64,000 nt of DNA from Comamonadaceae bacterium OH2545_COT-014 (GCA_003859965.1 RQYR01000003.1:1-64000); one strand, 5' to 3'; positions 25,656-37,072 are shown, counted from the stretch's first letter. Numbers and translations: made by a program. Notes: a model not told the origin generated them from the sequence alone.

Positions 25656-26675
25656 ATGCAACGCCGCCGCTTTCTCCAACGCACCACGCCCGCGCTGGCG
25701 TGGCCCCTGATGGCCCCTGCTGCCGCCCTGGCCCAAACGCCCTACCCCGCGCGCCCGGTGCGCCTGCTGGTGGGCTTTGCCGCCGGCGGCGGCACCGACG
25801 TGTTCGCCCGCGCGCTGGCGCAGGGGCTGGGCCAGGCGCTGGGCGGCGGGGCAGGCGATGCCGCCTTCGTGGTCGAGAACAAGCCCGGCGCGGGCGGCGT
25901 GCTGGCCAGCCAGGCCGTGCGCCAGGCCGCGCCCGACGGCCACACGCTGCTGGCCGGCTCCGTCAGCACCCAGGTCATCGCCCCGCTACTGCACGCCAAG
26001 CCGCCTTACACCCCGGCCGATTTCACGCCGGTGGCGCACGTGGCCAGCGTGGGCATCGTGCTGGTGGCCCACCCGTCCGCGCCCTTTGACACCGTGGCCG
26101 AGCTGGTGCGCCACGCCCGCACGCGCCCCGGCCTGCTCAGTTACGCCAGCGGCGGCAACGGCGTGACCAACCACCTGGCGATGGAGCTGCTGAAAGCGCG
26201 CACCGGTATCCACCTGGTGCACATCCCCTACCGGGGTTCGGCGCTGGCGCTCAATGACGTGATCGCGGGCCAGCTGCCGCTGATGTTCGACTCCGTCGCC
26301 TCCGCCGGGCCGCACATCCGCAGCGGCAAGCTCAAGGCGCTGGGCATCGCCGGCCCGGCACGGCTGGCGGCGCTGCCCGGCGTGCCCACGCTGGCCGAAA
26401 GCAGCCAGGCCGACCCGGCGCTGCGCAGCCTGCATGACTTCGACGTGACCGGCTGGATCGCCCTGTACGGCCCCGCCGGCCTGCCTGCCGCCGTCACCAC
26501 CCGCCTGCAAGACGCCACGCGCCAGGTGCTGGCCAGCGCCGACGTGGCCCGCCGCTTCGCCGCCCAGGGCGCCGAGCCGCGCTTCATGGACAGCGCGGCG
26601 CTGGCCGCCTTCGAGGCGCAAGAATCGCGCAAATGGACGCAAGCCGTGCGCCACAGCGGCGCGCAGGCGGGCTGA
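25656..26675 (+). CDS. Bug/TctC-family periplasmic binding protein (copy 1)
   Basis: A 339-residue tripartite-tricarboxylate-transporter type receptor. It begins with a twin-arginine-like signal (QRRRFLQR, then a hydrophobic stretch ending AALAQ). PARPVRLLVGFAAGGGTDVFAR is the Bug first strand, then ENKPGAGGVLASQAVRQAAPDGHTL, and HIPYRGSALALNDVIAGQLPLMFD is the conserved middle motif. Neither TctA nor TctB membrane partner is near, the usual situation for the large orphan Bug families of Burkholderiales. The frame is open 43 codons further upstream but the signal peptide fixes ATG 25656. Confidence 0.85.
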   Translation: MQRRRFLQRTTPALAWPLMAPAAALAQTPYPARPVRLLVGFAAGGGTDVFARALAQGLGQALGGGAGDAAFVVENKPGAGGVLASQAVRQAAPDGHTLLAGSVSTQVIAPLLHAKPPYTPADFTPVAHVASVGIVLVAHPSAPFDTVAELVRHARTRPGLLSYASGGNGVTNHLAMELLKARTGIHLVHIPYRGSALALNDVIAGQLPLMFDSVASAGPHIRSGKLKALGIAGPARLAALPGVPTLAESSQADPALRSLHDFDVTGWIALYGPAGLPAAVTTRLQDATRQVLASADVARRFAAQGAEPRFMDSAALAAFEAQESRKWTQAVRHSGAQAG

Positions 26676-26732
26676 GCACTTGCCGCCTTATCACAGCGCC
26701 CTTGCCATAGCGCCCTGCCTCGCGCCCAGCCT

Positions 26733-27371
26733 ATGACCTCCGCCCAGATCGAACGCTTTTTCGCCACCCTGCAAGCCGCCAACCCGCTGCCCGCCAGCGA
26801 GCTGGAATACACCAGCGTGTTCGAGCTGCTGGCCGCCGTGCTGCTGTCGGCCCAGGCCACCGACGTGGGCGTGAACAAGGCCACGCGGCGGCTGTTTCCG
26901 GTGGCCAACACGCCGCGCCAGATCCTGGCGCTGGGCCTGGAGGGGCTGGAGGCGCACATCAAAACCATCGGCCTTTACCGCAGCAAGGCCAGGCACCTAA
27001 TGCAAACCTGCCGCATCCTGATTGACGAACACGGCGGCGAAGTGCCGCGCACGCGCGAGGCGCTGCAAGCCCTGCCCGGCGTGGGCCGCAAAACGGCCAA
27101 CGTGGTGCTGAACGTGGCCTTTGGCGAGCCGACGATGGCGGTGGACACGCACATCTTCCGCGTGAGCAACCGCACCGGCCTGGCGCCGGGCAAGACGCCG
27201 CTGGCGGTAGAGCAGCAACTACTGCGCCGCGTGCCCGCGCGCTACCTCGCGCACGCGCACCACTGGCTCATCCTGCACGGGCGCTACGTCTGCCAGGCGC
27301 GCAAGCCGCGCTGCTGGGAATGCGCGGTGGCCGGCTGCTGCGACTGGCGCCCCAAGACGCCCGCGCCCTGA
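26733..27371 (+). CDS. nth: Endonuclease III
   Basis: Base-excision repair DNA glycosylase/AP lyase for oxidised pyrimidines, 212 residues. The catalytic Lys is K120 in the helix-hairpin-helix (LPGVGRKTANVVL) and the Asp is D138 (AVDTHIFRVSNR), the same numbering as the E. coli enzyme. The C-terminal [4Fe-4S] cluster ligands follow CX6CX2CX5C within CQARKPRCWECAVAGCC. It is convergent with the TRAP transporter operon, 48 bases apart. Confidence 0.95.
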   Translation: MTSAQIERFFATLQAANPLPASELEYTSVFELLAAVLLSAQATDVGVNKATRRLFPVANTPRQILALGLEGLEAHIKTIGLYRSKARHLMQTCRILIDEHGGEVPRTREALQALPGVGRKTANVVLNVAFGEPTMAVDTHIFRVSNRTGLAPGKTPLAVEQQLLRRVPARYLAHAHHWLILHGRYVCQARKPRCWECAVAGCCDWRPKTPAP

Positions 27372-27419
27372 GCAACCGTTCACCCCCCTTGCGTGGCCCG
27401 CCGCTTTGCCCCGTTGCGC

Positions 27420-28697
27420 TCAAAGCAACCGCCCCGGCAGCCACAAGGTCAGCGCGGGCACATAGGTCACCAGCGCCAGGAAAGCCAGCAACACCAGCGT
27501 CCATGGCAGCGCGGCACGCACCACCTGCATGACGGACATGCGGGTAATGCCCGCCGTGACGAACAGGTTCAACCCCACGGGCGGGGTCACCATGCCGATC
27601 TCCAGGTTCACGACCATGATGATGCCCAGATGCACCGGGTCGATGCCCATCTGCGTGGCAATCGGAAACAGAATGGGCGCCAGGATCAGGATCACACCCG
27701 TAGGCTCCATGAACATGCCGGCTGCCAGCAGCAGCAGGTTGATCACGATCAGGAATTGCCACGGCGCCATGCCCACACCCGCGATGGCTTCGGCAATGGC
27801 CTGGGGAATACGCTCGGTCGTCAGCACGTGGGCAAACAAAAGCGCATTGGCCACAATGAACATCAGCATCACGGTGACCTTGGCCGCATCCAGCAGCACG
27901 CGCGGAACGTCTTTCACGCCGATGTCGCGATAGACAAGCAGCGCAATCCCGCAGGCATACACGGCCGCCACGGCTGCCGCTTCGGTGGGGGTGAAAACGC
28001 CGCCATAAATACCGCCCAGGATGATGCCGATCAGCAGCAGCCCCCACAGCGAATCGCGGCCCGCGTGCAGCACTTCGCGCCACGGCGCGCGTGGCTGGCG
28101 CGGCAAGCCAAGCCGACGCGCGCGCGCCCAGATCACCGCCATCAGCAGCAGCCCCAGCAAGGCGCCAGGCACCACACCGGCCATGAACAGCTTGCCGACC
28201 GATGTTTCCGTTGCAGCGCCGTACACCACCATGACGATAGACGGCGGTATCAGGATACCCAGCGTGCCCGCATTGCAGATCACGCCAGCGGCAAAGGACT
28301 GCGGATACCCCGCCTTGACCATGCCCGCAATCACGATGGAGCCGACCGCCACCACCGTGGCGGGCGATGAGCCGGAGACGGCAGCAAACAACATGCACGC
28401 CAGCACCGAGGCCATGGCAAGACCGCCGCGCAGGTGACCGATGCAGGCCGTGGCAAAGCGGATCATGCGCCGCGCCACGCCGCCCGTGGTCAGAAAACCG
28501 CCGCCCAACACGAAAAACGGGATAGCCAGCAGCGTGTAGTGCTCGGAGGTTTCGTACATCTTTAGCGTCAGAGACGCCAGCGAATCCTGCGAAAAGGCCA
28601 GAATGACCGTCAGCGACGACAAGCCCAGCGCCACGGCGATGGGCATGCCCATCAGCATGAACAGCAGCAGCAGACCAAACAAGACCAGCGTGTTCAT
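27420..28697 (-). CDS. dctM: TRAP transporter large membrane subunit (itaconate locus)
   Basis: The 12-helix transport subunit, 425 residues. DctM signatures are MPIAVALGLSSL, FFVLGGGFLTTGGVARRM, AAVSGSSPATVVAVGSI, GTLGILIPPSIVMVVYG and GIIMVVNLEIGMVTPPVG. It is the last gene of a seven-gene minus-strand run, and its ATG overlaps the DctQ stop by four bases. Position beside ccl/ict/ich makes itaconate or a related C5 dicarboxylate the likely substrate. The symbol denotes the subunit class only. Confidence 0.9.
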   Translation of the reverse strand: MNTLVLFGLLLLFMLMGMPIAVALGLSSLTVILAFSQDSLASLTLKMYETSEHYTLLAIPFFVLGGGFLTTGGVARRMIRFATACIGHLRGGLAMASVLACMLFAAVSGSSPATVVAVGSIVIAGMVKAGYPQSFAAGVICNAGTLGILIPPSIVMVVYGAATETSVGKLFMAGVVPGALLGLLLMAVIWARARRLGLPRQPRAPWREVLHAGRDSLWGLLLIGIILGGIYGGVFTPTEAAAVAAVYACGIALLVYRDIGVKDVPRVLLDAAKVTVMLMFIVANALLFAHVLTTERIPQAIAEAIAGVGMAPWQFLIVINLLLLAAGMFMEPTGVILILAPILFPIATQMGIDPVHLGIIMVVNLEIGMVTPPVGLNLFVTAGITRMSVMQVVRAALPWTLVLLAFLALVTYVPALTLWLPGRLL

Positions 28698-29245
28698 GGC
28701 CGTTCACTCCCGCGCTGTTGCATGAGCGGGCGCTGGCCGGCTCGCAGCTGCATCGCATCGGCCGCCTCGTCGCCCAGCAGTTGGCGCTGCCGGCCGGCCG
28801 CCAGGGCCGCAAACAGAGCGCCGAAGCGCAGCGCCAGCAGCGCAAACCCGGCGGGCAGCACGGCACGCGGCAGCCACTGCGGCAACGGCAAGTCCTGCAT
28901 CAGGATGCCCACGGCATGAATCTTGCTCACGTACTGCCAGCCGCCCACGGCCAGCACCAGCGCATAGGCCATGCACAGCAGCGCGGCAGCGGCACTCAGC
29001 CAACGCCCGGCACGCGGACCAATGGCTTTGCCCAACAAGTCCACCCCAACGTGGGCGCCCACGCGCACCCCGTAGCCCATGCCCAGAAAAATGAGCATGC
29101 CGAACAGGGCTGATGTCAGCTCCATCGCCCACACAAAGCTGTAGTTGAAGGCGTAGCGCGCCACCACCTGCATGAAGGTGATCAGCGTCATGCCCGCCAG
29201 CAGCAGGGCCAGCAGCCCTTCCTCGATTTGTTCGATCCATCGCAT
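28694..29245 (-). CDS. dctQ: TRAP transporter small membrane subunit (itaconate locus)
   Basis: Four-helix accessory subunit, about 183 residues. IEEGLLALLLAGMTLITFMQ opens helix 1, with ARYAFNYSFVWAMELTSALFG next, both typical of DctQ. The ATG at 29245 is preferred over an in-frame GTG at 29314, because it begins just before helix 1 as in relatives and follows CGGTGG. The C-terminal 40 residues are hydrophilic and variable. The stop overlaps the DctM start. Confidence 0.85.
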   Translation of the reverse strand: MRWIEQIEEGLLALLLAGMTLITFMQVVARYAFNYSFVWAMELTSALFGMLIFLGMGYGVRVGAHVGVDLLGKAIGPRAGRWLSAAAALLCMAYALVLAVGGWQYVSKIHAVGILMQDLPLPQWLPRAVLPAGFALLALRFGALFAALAAGRQRQLLGDEAADAMQLRAGQRPLMQQRGSERP

Positions 29246-29354
29246 GGCAACCACCGGCAGCGCCGCCAATGCGGCGCCGCCCCTTCCGAAAAAGATGCCG
29301 TGAAAAACATCCACCGCCCCGGCGCTGCCGGGGAGAGCGGAAAGCCGCAGTGGG

Positions 29355-31299
<1,945 letters not shown>

Positions 31300-31402
31300 A
31301 CGGCTACTCCGCAAGCGCGGCGGGCGGACAGACGGGCCGCCGCCAGGGAGATGGTAAGAATGGGGGCGTGCATGGCGCTGCCGGTTCCTTTTTCAGGCCC
31401 TT

Positions 31403-32593
31403 TCAGATAGCTTGCGTCGAACGCAGCGCCTGGATTTGCGCATCGCTGCGGCCCAGCGCGCGCAAGATGGCTTCGGTATGTGCGCCCAGCGCCGGCACGG
31501 CATCCATGCGGTAGGCAAAGGCGCTGTGGCGTCCAGGCGGCAACAGCGCCGGCAAGGGGCCTGCGGGCGAGTCCACCGTGTGCCAGCGCCCGCGCGCGAG
31601 CAACTGGGGATGCGCCCACAGGCCAGGCATGTCATTCATGCGGGCATGGGCAATGCGGGCGGCATCCAGGCGGCTTTCAATCTGCGGCGTATCCAGGACG
31701 GCAAATTCGGCCACGATCAGTGCGCGCAGCGCTTCGCGCTGGCGCGTGCGCGCGGCATTGCTGCCAAAGCGCTCGTCATCCGCCAGGGCCGGCTGGCGGA
31801 GCACGTGCTCGCAAAACGCTTTCCACTCGCGCTCGTTTTGTAAACCGATCAGGATCATGCCGCCATCGCCTGCCGGGAACGGGCCGTACGGATAGATGCT
31901 GGCGTGGCTCGCTCCCGTGCGTGCAGGCGGGGGAGCGCCGTCGAAGGCGTAGTACATGGGGTAGCCCATCCATTCGCCCAGCGACTCCAGCATCGACAGG
32001 TCGATATGGCTGCCCTCGCCCGTGTGCTGGCGTTGCAGCAGGGCGGCCAGGATGCCGCTGTAGGCGTACATGCCCGCAGCGATGTCGGCAATGGAGCAGC
32101 CGGCCTTCGACGGTTCATCCGGCGTGCCGGTGATGGACAGAAAGCCCGCCTCGCTCTGGATCAGCAGGTCATAGGCTTTCTTGTCGCGGTAAGGGCCGTC
32201 TTCTCCGTAACCCGAGATGTCGCACACGATCAGGCGCGGATGACGCGCGTGCAGCGCCTGAAATGACAGGCCCATGCGCGCCGCAGCACCGGGCGCGAGG
32301 TTTTGCACCAGCACGTCGGCTTGGGGCAGCAGCTCCATCAGCACAGCCAGGGCGTCGGGCTGTTTCAAGTCCAGTGTCAGGCTTTCCTTGCTGCGGTTGG
32401 TCCACACGAAATGAGAAGACATGCCTTTGACACGCTGGTCATAAGCGCGCGCGAAATCGCCCGTGAGCGGGCGTTCCACCTTGATGACGCGCGCGCCCAG
32501 GTCAGCGAGCTGTCGCGTGCAAAAAGGCGCTGCGATGGCATGTTCAAGCGAGATGACGGTAATGCCGTCCAGGGGTCTGCGAGTCGGGTTCAT
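31403..32593 (-). CDS. ict: Itaconate CoA-transferase (class III)
   Basis: CaiB/BaiF-family enzyme, 396 residues, expected to charge itaconate with CoA, probably from succinyl-CoA. The catalytic Asp is D170 in CSIADIAAGMYAYSG, matching the formyl-CoA transferase nucleophile. VISLEHAIAAPFCTRQLADLGARV and GYGEDGPYRDKKAYD are family blocks. The assignment to itaconate rests on gene content: ict, ich and ccl homologues plus a TRAP importer and LysR regulator together, as in the Pseudomonas aeruginosa itaconate locus. A TTTCAGATAGC fragment of the short repeat family overlaps its stop region. Confidence 0.82.
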   Translation of the reverse strand: MNPTRRPLDGITVISLEHAIAAPFCTRQLADLGARVIKVERPLTGDFARAYDQRVKGMSSHFVWTNRSKESLTLDLKQPDALAVLMELLPQADVLVQNLAPGAAARMGLSFQALHARHPRLIVCDISGYGEDGPYRDKKAYDLLIQSEAGFLSITGTPDEPSKAGCSIADIAAGMYAYSGILAALLQRQHTGEGSHIDLSMLESLGEWMGYPMYYAFDGAPPPARTGASHASIYPYGPFPAGDGGMILIGLQNEREWKAFCEHVLRQPALADDERFGSNAARTRQREALRALIVAEFAVLDTPQIESRLDAARIAHARMNDMPGLWAHPQLLARGRWHTVDSPAGPLPALLPPGRHSAFAYRMDAVPALGAHTEAILRALGRSDAQIQALRSTQAI

Positions 32594-32646
32594 GGGTGAT
32601 AGGCAAAGCGGAAAACGCCGGCGGTGCGCTAACTGCGCCGGACCAG

Positions 32647-33810
32647 TCAAAACGAACGCGGCAGGCCCAGCACATGCTCGGCCACGTAAGACAACACCAG
32701 ATTGGTGGAAATCGGCGCCACCTGGTAAAGCCGTGTCTCCCGGAATTTGCGCTCCACGTCGTATTCGCAGGCAAAACCGAAACCGCCATGAAATTGCAGG
32801 CAGGCGTTGGCTGCTTCCCAGCTGGCCTTGGCCGCCAGGTACTTGGCCATGTTGGCCTGCGCTCCGCAGGGCAGTCGGGAATCGAAGAGCTGGCAAGCCT
32901 GCCAGCGCATCAGGTTGGCCGCTTCGACTTCAATGTGGCTTTCGGCAATCGGAAACTGCACGCCCTGGTTCTGGCCAATAGGGCGGCCAAAGACCTGCCG
33001 CTCCTTGACGTAACGGCAGACACGGTCGATGAACCAATAACCGTCACCAATGCATTCGGCAGCGATCAGCGTGCGCTCGGCATTCAGGCCATCAAGGATG
33101 TAGCGAAAACCCTGACCCTCCTGTCCGATCAGGTTTTCTTCAGGAATCTCCAGGTTGTCAAAAAACAGCTCGCTGGTTTCATGGTTGACCATGTTCGGAA
33201 TGGGCCGCACCGTCATGCCGCTTTGCCCGGCCTGACGCAGATCGACCATGAAAATGGACATGCCTTCGCTTTTGCGCGACACCTCAGCCAGGGGTGTGGT
33301 TCGCGCCAGCAGAATCATCCAATCGCTGTGCCGCACACGGCTGATCCACACTTTCTGGCCGTTAACAACGTAGCGCCCGTCCTTTTTCACCGCCGTGGTC
33401 TGGATGCGAGTGGTGTCCGTGCCCGTGGTCGGCTCGGTCACGGCCATGCTTTGCAAGCGCCACTCGCCGCTGGCAATGCGGGGCAGGAACTTTTCTTTCT
33501 GCGCCTTGGAGCCGTGCCGCAGCAGCGTGCCCATGTTGTACATCTGACCATGGCACGCGCCCGCGTTGCCGCCGCAGCGGTTGATTTCCTCCATAACCAC
33601 GCTGGCCTCCGCCAGACCCAGGCCGGCGCCGCCGTATTCCTGTGGAATCATGGCAGCCAGCCAGCCCGCGCGGGTCAGCGCCTGCACGAACGCCTCGGGG
33701 TAGGCCCGTCTGGCATCAATATCCCGGTGATAGGTATCGGGAAACTGTGCACACAGGGCGCGCACGGCGTCGCGAATGTCGTGATAGTTCTCTGAGAGGG
33801 CCATGTTCAT
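32647..33810 (-). CDS. Acyl-CoA dehydrogenase of the itaconate locus
   Basis: FAD-dependent acyl-CoA dehydrogenase, about 388 residues. Recognisable segments are MIPQEYGGAGLGLAEAS, MAVTEPTTGTDTTRIQTTA, GQKVWISRVRHSDWMILLAR and FHGGFGFACEYDVERKFRET. At the place where many members have the catalytic Glu in YEGT the sequence is LYQVAPIST, without Glu; a Glu is present in the earlier helix (GLNAERTLIAAE), the position used by isovaleryl-CoA dehydrogenase. An orthologue sits in the P. aeruginosa itaconate locus, but its role in the pathway is unclear; a methyl-branched C5 acyl-CoA is plausible. ATG 33810 or 33804 may be the start; neither has a strong ribosome-binding site. Confidence 0.83.
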   Translation of the reverse strand: MNMALSENYHDIRDAVRALCAQFPDTYHRDIDARRAYPEAFVQALTRAGWLAAMIPQEYGGAGLGLAEASVVMEEINRCGGNAGACHGQMYNMGTLLRHGSKAQKEKFLPRIASGEWRLQSMAVTEPTTGTDTTRIQTTAVKKDGRYVVNGQKVWISRVRHSDWMILLARTTPLAEVSRKSEGMSIFMVDLRQAGQSGMTVRPIPNMVNHETSELFFDNLEIPEENLIGQEGQGFRYILDGLNAERTLIAAECIGDGYWFIDRVCRYVKERQVFGRPIGQNQGVQFPIAESHIEVEAANLMRWQACQLFDSRLPCGAQANMAKYLAAKASWEAANACLQFHGGFGFACEYDVERKFRETRLYQVAPISTNLVLSYVAEHVLGLPRSF

Positions 33811-33898
33811 GTGCTTGTTTGTCGTCAGGGGGCGTTGAGTCAAACCTGCCTACGGGCGAATCTGCGTGCGAGTCTGTGGGCAAATGGGGCAGCGCGGT

Positions 33899-34816
33899 TC
33901 AAGCCAGCTCGGCGCTGGCCTGCATGGTGAGTGCGCCTTCATGGTCACTGGCCCACAGGCGCAGGCAGCGGCCGTCGGCTTGTGGCTCTCCGTGAATGGC
34001 GAAGGGGTGCAGATCGAACGTGGGACGCACGGCCTTGAAGGCAAAGCGCCGCATGAACGCACCCGGCAGCTGGCAACAGGCCAGGTCGGTCAGCAGTGTG
34101 GCGATCAGCGGGCCGTGCACGACAAGGCCGGGATAGCCCTCTATCTCGGTGGCATAGCGGCGGTCGTAGTGGATGCGGTGGCCATTGAAGGTCAGGGCGC
34201 TGTAACGGAACAGCATGACGTCATTGGGCTGGATGTCACGCCGCCAGAGCGCGCCCTGCTCGGCGGACACGGGTTCGGGGGCGGGCTCGCCCGGTTGAGC
34301 GGCGGCGCGGTACACGATGTCGTGCTCCTCCGTCAGGCACAGGCCACGAGCGTTATGCACTTCGTGGCGAACCAGCACGAATACCAAGTCACCCGTGCGC
34401 CCGCGTTTGTGCGTGACCGAAACAATGCGCGAACGCCGTTGCGCCTGGTCACCGGCACGCAGCGGGTTTTCCGGCGCCCACTGCAACCGCCCGCCCGCCC
34501 ACATGCGGCGCGGCAAGGGCACTGGCGGCAGAAAACCGCCTCGCCGCGCATGACCGTCAGGCCCCAGCTCGCTCTGGCGATGATGCGGCAGAAAGTAAAG
34601 CCAATGACCTAGCGGCGGCACGGGCTTGCCGTTTTCAGGCATTGGCCCCGCGTGATCCAGCGTGGCCGCCAGGCCGCGCAAGGGGGCCAGGGTAATGGTG
34701 TCGGCACATGTTTCGGTGCGGCCCTGCCATGATTGCAGGTGGGCCAGAAGGGCAGCGTCCAGTGCCGGCGCTGCAGCGGCATTTGAAACTTCTTGATCGG
34801 CAGTCATGCGCGGCAT
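33899..34816 (-). CDS. ich: Itaconyl-CoA hydratase (MaoC/HTD2-like)
   Basis: Double hot-dog-fold hydratase, 305 residues, of the mesaconyl-C4-CoA hydratase/HTD2 type, predicted to hydrate itaconyl-CoA to citramalyl-CoA. MWAGGRLQW, and the active-site segment FRYSALTFNGHRIHYDRRYA followed by GYPGLVVHGPL, are typical of this subgroup. It is the first gene of the minus-strand catabolic run and is divergent from the LysR regulator. ATGs at 34816 and 34807 are both possible. Confidence 0.82.
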   Translation of the reverse strand: MPRMTADQEVSNAAAAPALDAALLAHLQSWQGRTETCADTITLAPLRGLAATLDHAGPMPENGKPVPPLGHWLYFLPHHRQSELGPDGHARRGGFLPPVPLPRRMWAGGRLQWAPENPLRAGDQAQRRSRIVSVTHKRGRTGDLVFVLVRHEVHNARGLCLTEEHDIVYRAAAQPGEPAPEPVSAEQGALWRRDIQPNDVMLFRYSALTFNGHRIHYDRRYATEIEGYPGLVVHGPLIATLLTDLACCQLPGAFMRRFAFKAVRPTFDLHPFAIHGEPQADGRCLRLWASDHEGALTMQASAELA

Positions 34817-34894
34817 GGTGGCGCCAGCAGGACTGTTTCACAATCGGTCATTTTCTGAGCCAGCCTTCGGCAGCGCCGAAGCCTCACTCCGCCC

Positions 34895-35812
34895 ATGCAC
34901 TTCGATCTTGTCGATCTGCGCCTTTTCGTGCGCACCGCCGAAGAAGGCGCGCTGACCCGTGCCGCCGAGTGTCAGCACCTGTCGCTGGCTGCCGCCAGCG
35001 CCCGCATCAAGGCGCTGGAGGCTCGCGCGGGCATGCCGCTGCTGTACCGCCAGGCGCGCGGCATGCGCCTGACGCCTGCAGGCGAAGCGTTTTTGCACCA
35101 CGCCCGGAGCTTGCTGCGCCAGACCCAGCAACTGCAAGCCGATTTGCAGCAGTACGGCGGCGGCCTGCGCGGGCACTTGCGGGTGTTGGCCAATACCACG
35201 GCAGTCACGGATTTCCTGCCTGAAATACTGGCAGGCTTTTTAACCACGCACCCGCAGGTCAACATCGCGCTCCAGGAAAGCCTCAATCCAGACATCGCCC
35301 AGGGCGTGCGCGAAGGCCGGGCTGACGTCGGCATCGTCGCCGGGCATGTGGATACGCTGGGGCTGTCAGCCATTCACTTCAGCACGGACCGGCTGGTACT
35401 GGTCGTCCCGCGCGGACATCGGCTGGCGCGCCGCCGTTGCATTGCCTTCGCCGACACACTGGGCGAGGACCAGGTGGGCATGCACCAAGGCAGCACCTTG
35501 CAAACCTACCTGTCCCGCATCACCGAACAGCTGGGACAGCCACAGCGGCTGCGCGTGCAGCTATCCAGCTTTGACGCCATGTGTCAAATGATCGGCGCAG
35601 GCGTGGGCATTGGCGTGGTGCCGGAAAGTGCGGCGCGGCGCAACCTGGCGCTTCAGCGACTGGCACAAATCGAGCTGACCGACGATTGGCGCTGGCGTGA
35701 GCGCCACATTCTGGTGCGCGAACAAGAAACACCGCCCGTCTATGCCCGCCAACTGATCCAGGCCATTTGCCGTCATTACGGCACGCCAGTGCCCGCGCTG
35801 GCCGAGCCCTGA
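34895..35812 (+). CDS. LysR-family regulator of the itaconate locus
   Basis: A 305-residue regulator. The N-terminal HTH (FDLVDLRLFVRTAEEGALTR, with LSLAAASARIKALE) is followed by the effector domain. It is divergent from ich, with a 78-base shared control region, and corresponds in position to the LysR gene beside the P. aeruginosa itaconate genes. It is expected to activate the operon in response to itaconate or an itaconyl intermediate. No clear T-N11-A dyad was found in the 78 bases by eye. Confidence 0.85.
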   Translation: MHFDLVDLRLFVRTAEEGALTRAAECQHLSLAAASARIKALEARAGMPLLYRQARGMRLTPAGEAFLHHARSLLRQTQQLQADLQQYGGGLRGHLRVLANTTAVTDFLPEILAGFLTTHPQVNIALQESLNPDIAQGVREGRADVGIVAGHVDTLGLSAIHFSTDRLVLVVPRGHRLARRRCIAFADTLGEDQVGMHQGSTLQTYLSRITEQLGQPQRLRVQLSSFDAMCQMIGAGVGIGVVPESAARRNLALQRLAQIELTDDWRWRERHILVREQETPPVYARQLIQAICRHYGTPVPALAEP

Positions 35813-35827
35813 GCGCAGGCAGGCGGG

Positions 35828-36940
35828 CTACCGGCCCTGCGCCGCCTGCCGCAGTTCGGCGAACAGTTCGCCATAGATGCGGTAGCGGCTGGCGCTGATG
35901 GCGGGGGCCGCGGCCTGCCCTGGTTGCGCCGGGGCGCTGACGGTGGCGTCAGTGGTTTCGCCGTCGGCCTGCACGGCCGCGCGCACGCCGCAGCCGGGTT
36001 CGTGCAGGTGGGTGCAGTTGTAGAAGCGGCAGCCGGCCACATGGGGGCGCAGGTCGGGCATGCAGGCGGCGAGCTGCATGGGGTCGATGTGGTGCAGGCC
36101 GAATTCCTGAAAGCCGGGCGAGTCGATGAGGGCGCCGCTGCGCGCGTCGTCCAGCCAGTACCAGGTGGTGGCCGTGGTGGTGTGGCGGCCGCTGCCCAGG
36201 GCTTGCGATATTTCGCCGGTGGCGGCGCGCGCTTGCGGAATCAGGCGGTTGATGAGCGTGCTTTTGCCCGCGCCGGAGGGGCCGAGCACCAGCGTGGCGC
36301 GGCCCGCCAGCCAGGGGCGCAGCGCCTCGGGCGTGAGGGCGCGGGCGGCGGCGCGGGCGGCCTCGTCGGCCTCTGCCAGCGCCGCGCCAGGCGCGGCGGC
36401 GGCCGGGTCATTGGCCGGGTCATTGGCTGGGGGGCGCGGCGCGGCCGCCAACGCCAGCACGGTGCAGCCCATGGCGCGGTAAGGGGCCAGGCGCTGCCAG
36501 GCGCGGGCAAAGGGGGCGGCCAGGTCGGCCTTGTTGAGCGCGATGAGCGGGGCGATGCCCGCCGCTTCGCAGGCGATGAGGGCGCGCGCGAGCTGGTGTT
36601 CGGAAAACACCGGCTCGGCCCCGAGCAGGATGAGCACCTGGTCCAGATTGGCGGCGAAGGACTTGGTGCGTAGCGCGTCCTGGCGGTACAGCAGGTTGCG
36701 GCGCGGCGCCACCTGCTCGATGGTGCCTTCGTCTTGCGAGGGCTGCCAGCGCACGCGGTCACCGGCCACCACCTGGCTTTTCTTGCCGCGCGGGTGGCAG
36801 ATGACGCGCTCGCCCCCGGGCGTTTCCACCACGCAGTGGCGGCCGTGGCTGGCAATCACCAGCCCGTCTTGCAGCGGCGGGGCGGCCCCTTTCGCGGCGG
36901 CTGGCCCTTTGGTGGCGGCGGCGGCGGCGCGGCGCTTCAT
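35828..36940 (-). CDS. rsgA: Small ribosomal subunit biogenesis GTPase RsgA
   Basis: Circularly permuted GTPase acting late in 30S maturation, 370 residues. N-terminal OB fold; G4 NKAD (136-139) precedes G1 GPSGAGKST (220-228) and G3 DSPG (273-276). The C-terminal zinc knuckle is C304, C309, H311, C317. An Ala/Pro-rich insertion of about 35 residues (170-205, including PANDPANDPA, a short tandem repeat) lies between G4 and G1. It is downstream of the M48 protease gene on the same strand with 132 bases between. Confidence 0.93.
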   Translation of the reverse strand: MKRRAAAAATKGPAAAKGAAPPLQDGLVIASHGRHCVVETPGGERVICHPRGKKSQVVAGDRVRWQPSQDEGTIEQVAPRRNLLYRQDALRTKSFAANLDQVLILLGAEPVFSEHQLARALIACEAAGIAPLIALNKADLAAPFARAWQRLAPYRAMGCTVLALAAAPRPPANDPANDPAAAAPGAALAEADEAARAAARALTPEALRPWLAGRATLVLGPSGAGKSTLINRLIPQARAATGEISQALGSGRHTTTATTWYWLDDARSGALIDSPGFQEFGLHHIDPMQLAACMPDLRPHVAGCRFYNCTHLHEPGCGVRAAVQADGETTDATVSAPAQPGQAAAPAISASRYRIYGELFAELRQAAQGR

Positions 36941-37030
36941 GCCTGGCCCGCCAGGGCGTGCGCCAGTCCGCGCGCTGGCCTGCGTACGGTGAAACCCGTC
37001 ATGCCCTTTTACTCCTTTTTTGATAGCTTC

Positions 37031-37052
37031 TCAGGCCGTATTGGCGGCCTGA
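37031..37052. repeat. Short hairpin repeat between the M48 gene and rsgA
   Basis: TCAGGCCG (37031-37038) pairs with CGGCCTGA (37045-37052), preceded by TTTTGATAGCTTC and followed by AAGGCCTTTTT. The same GATAGC plus CAGGCC dyad plan is found at 39841-39876 and, degenerate, at 49285-49314. On the minus strand it lies 21 bases past the M48 stop and could terminate or stabilise its mRNA. Confidence 0.65.
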
Positions 37053-37072
37053 AAGGCCTTTTTCATGCCTCA

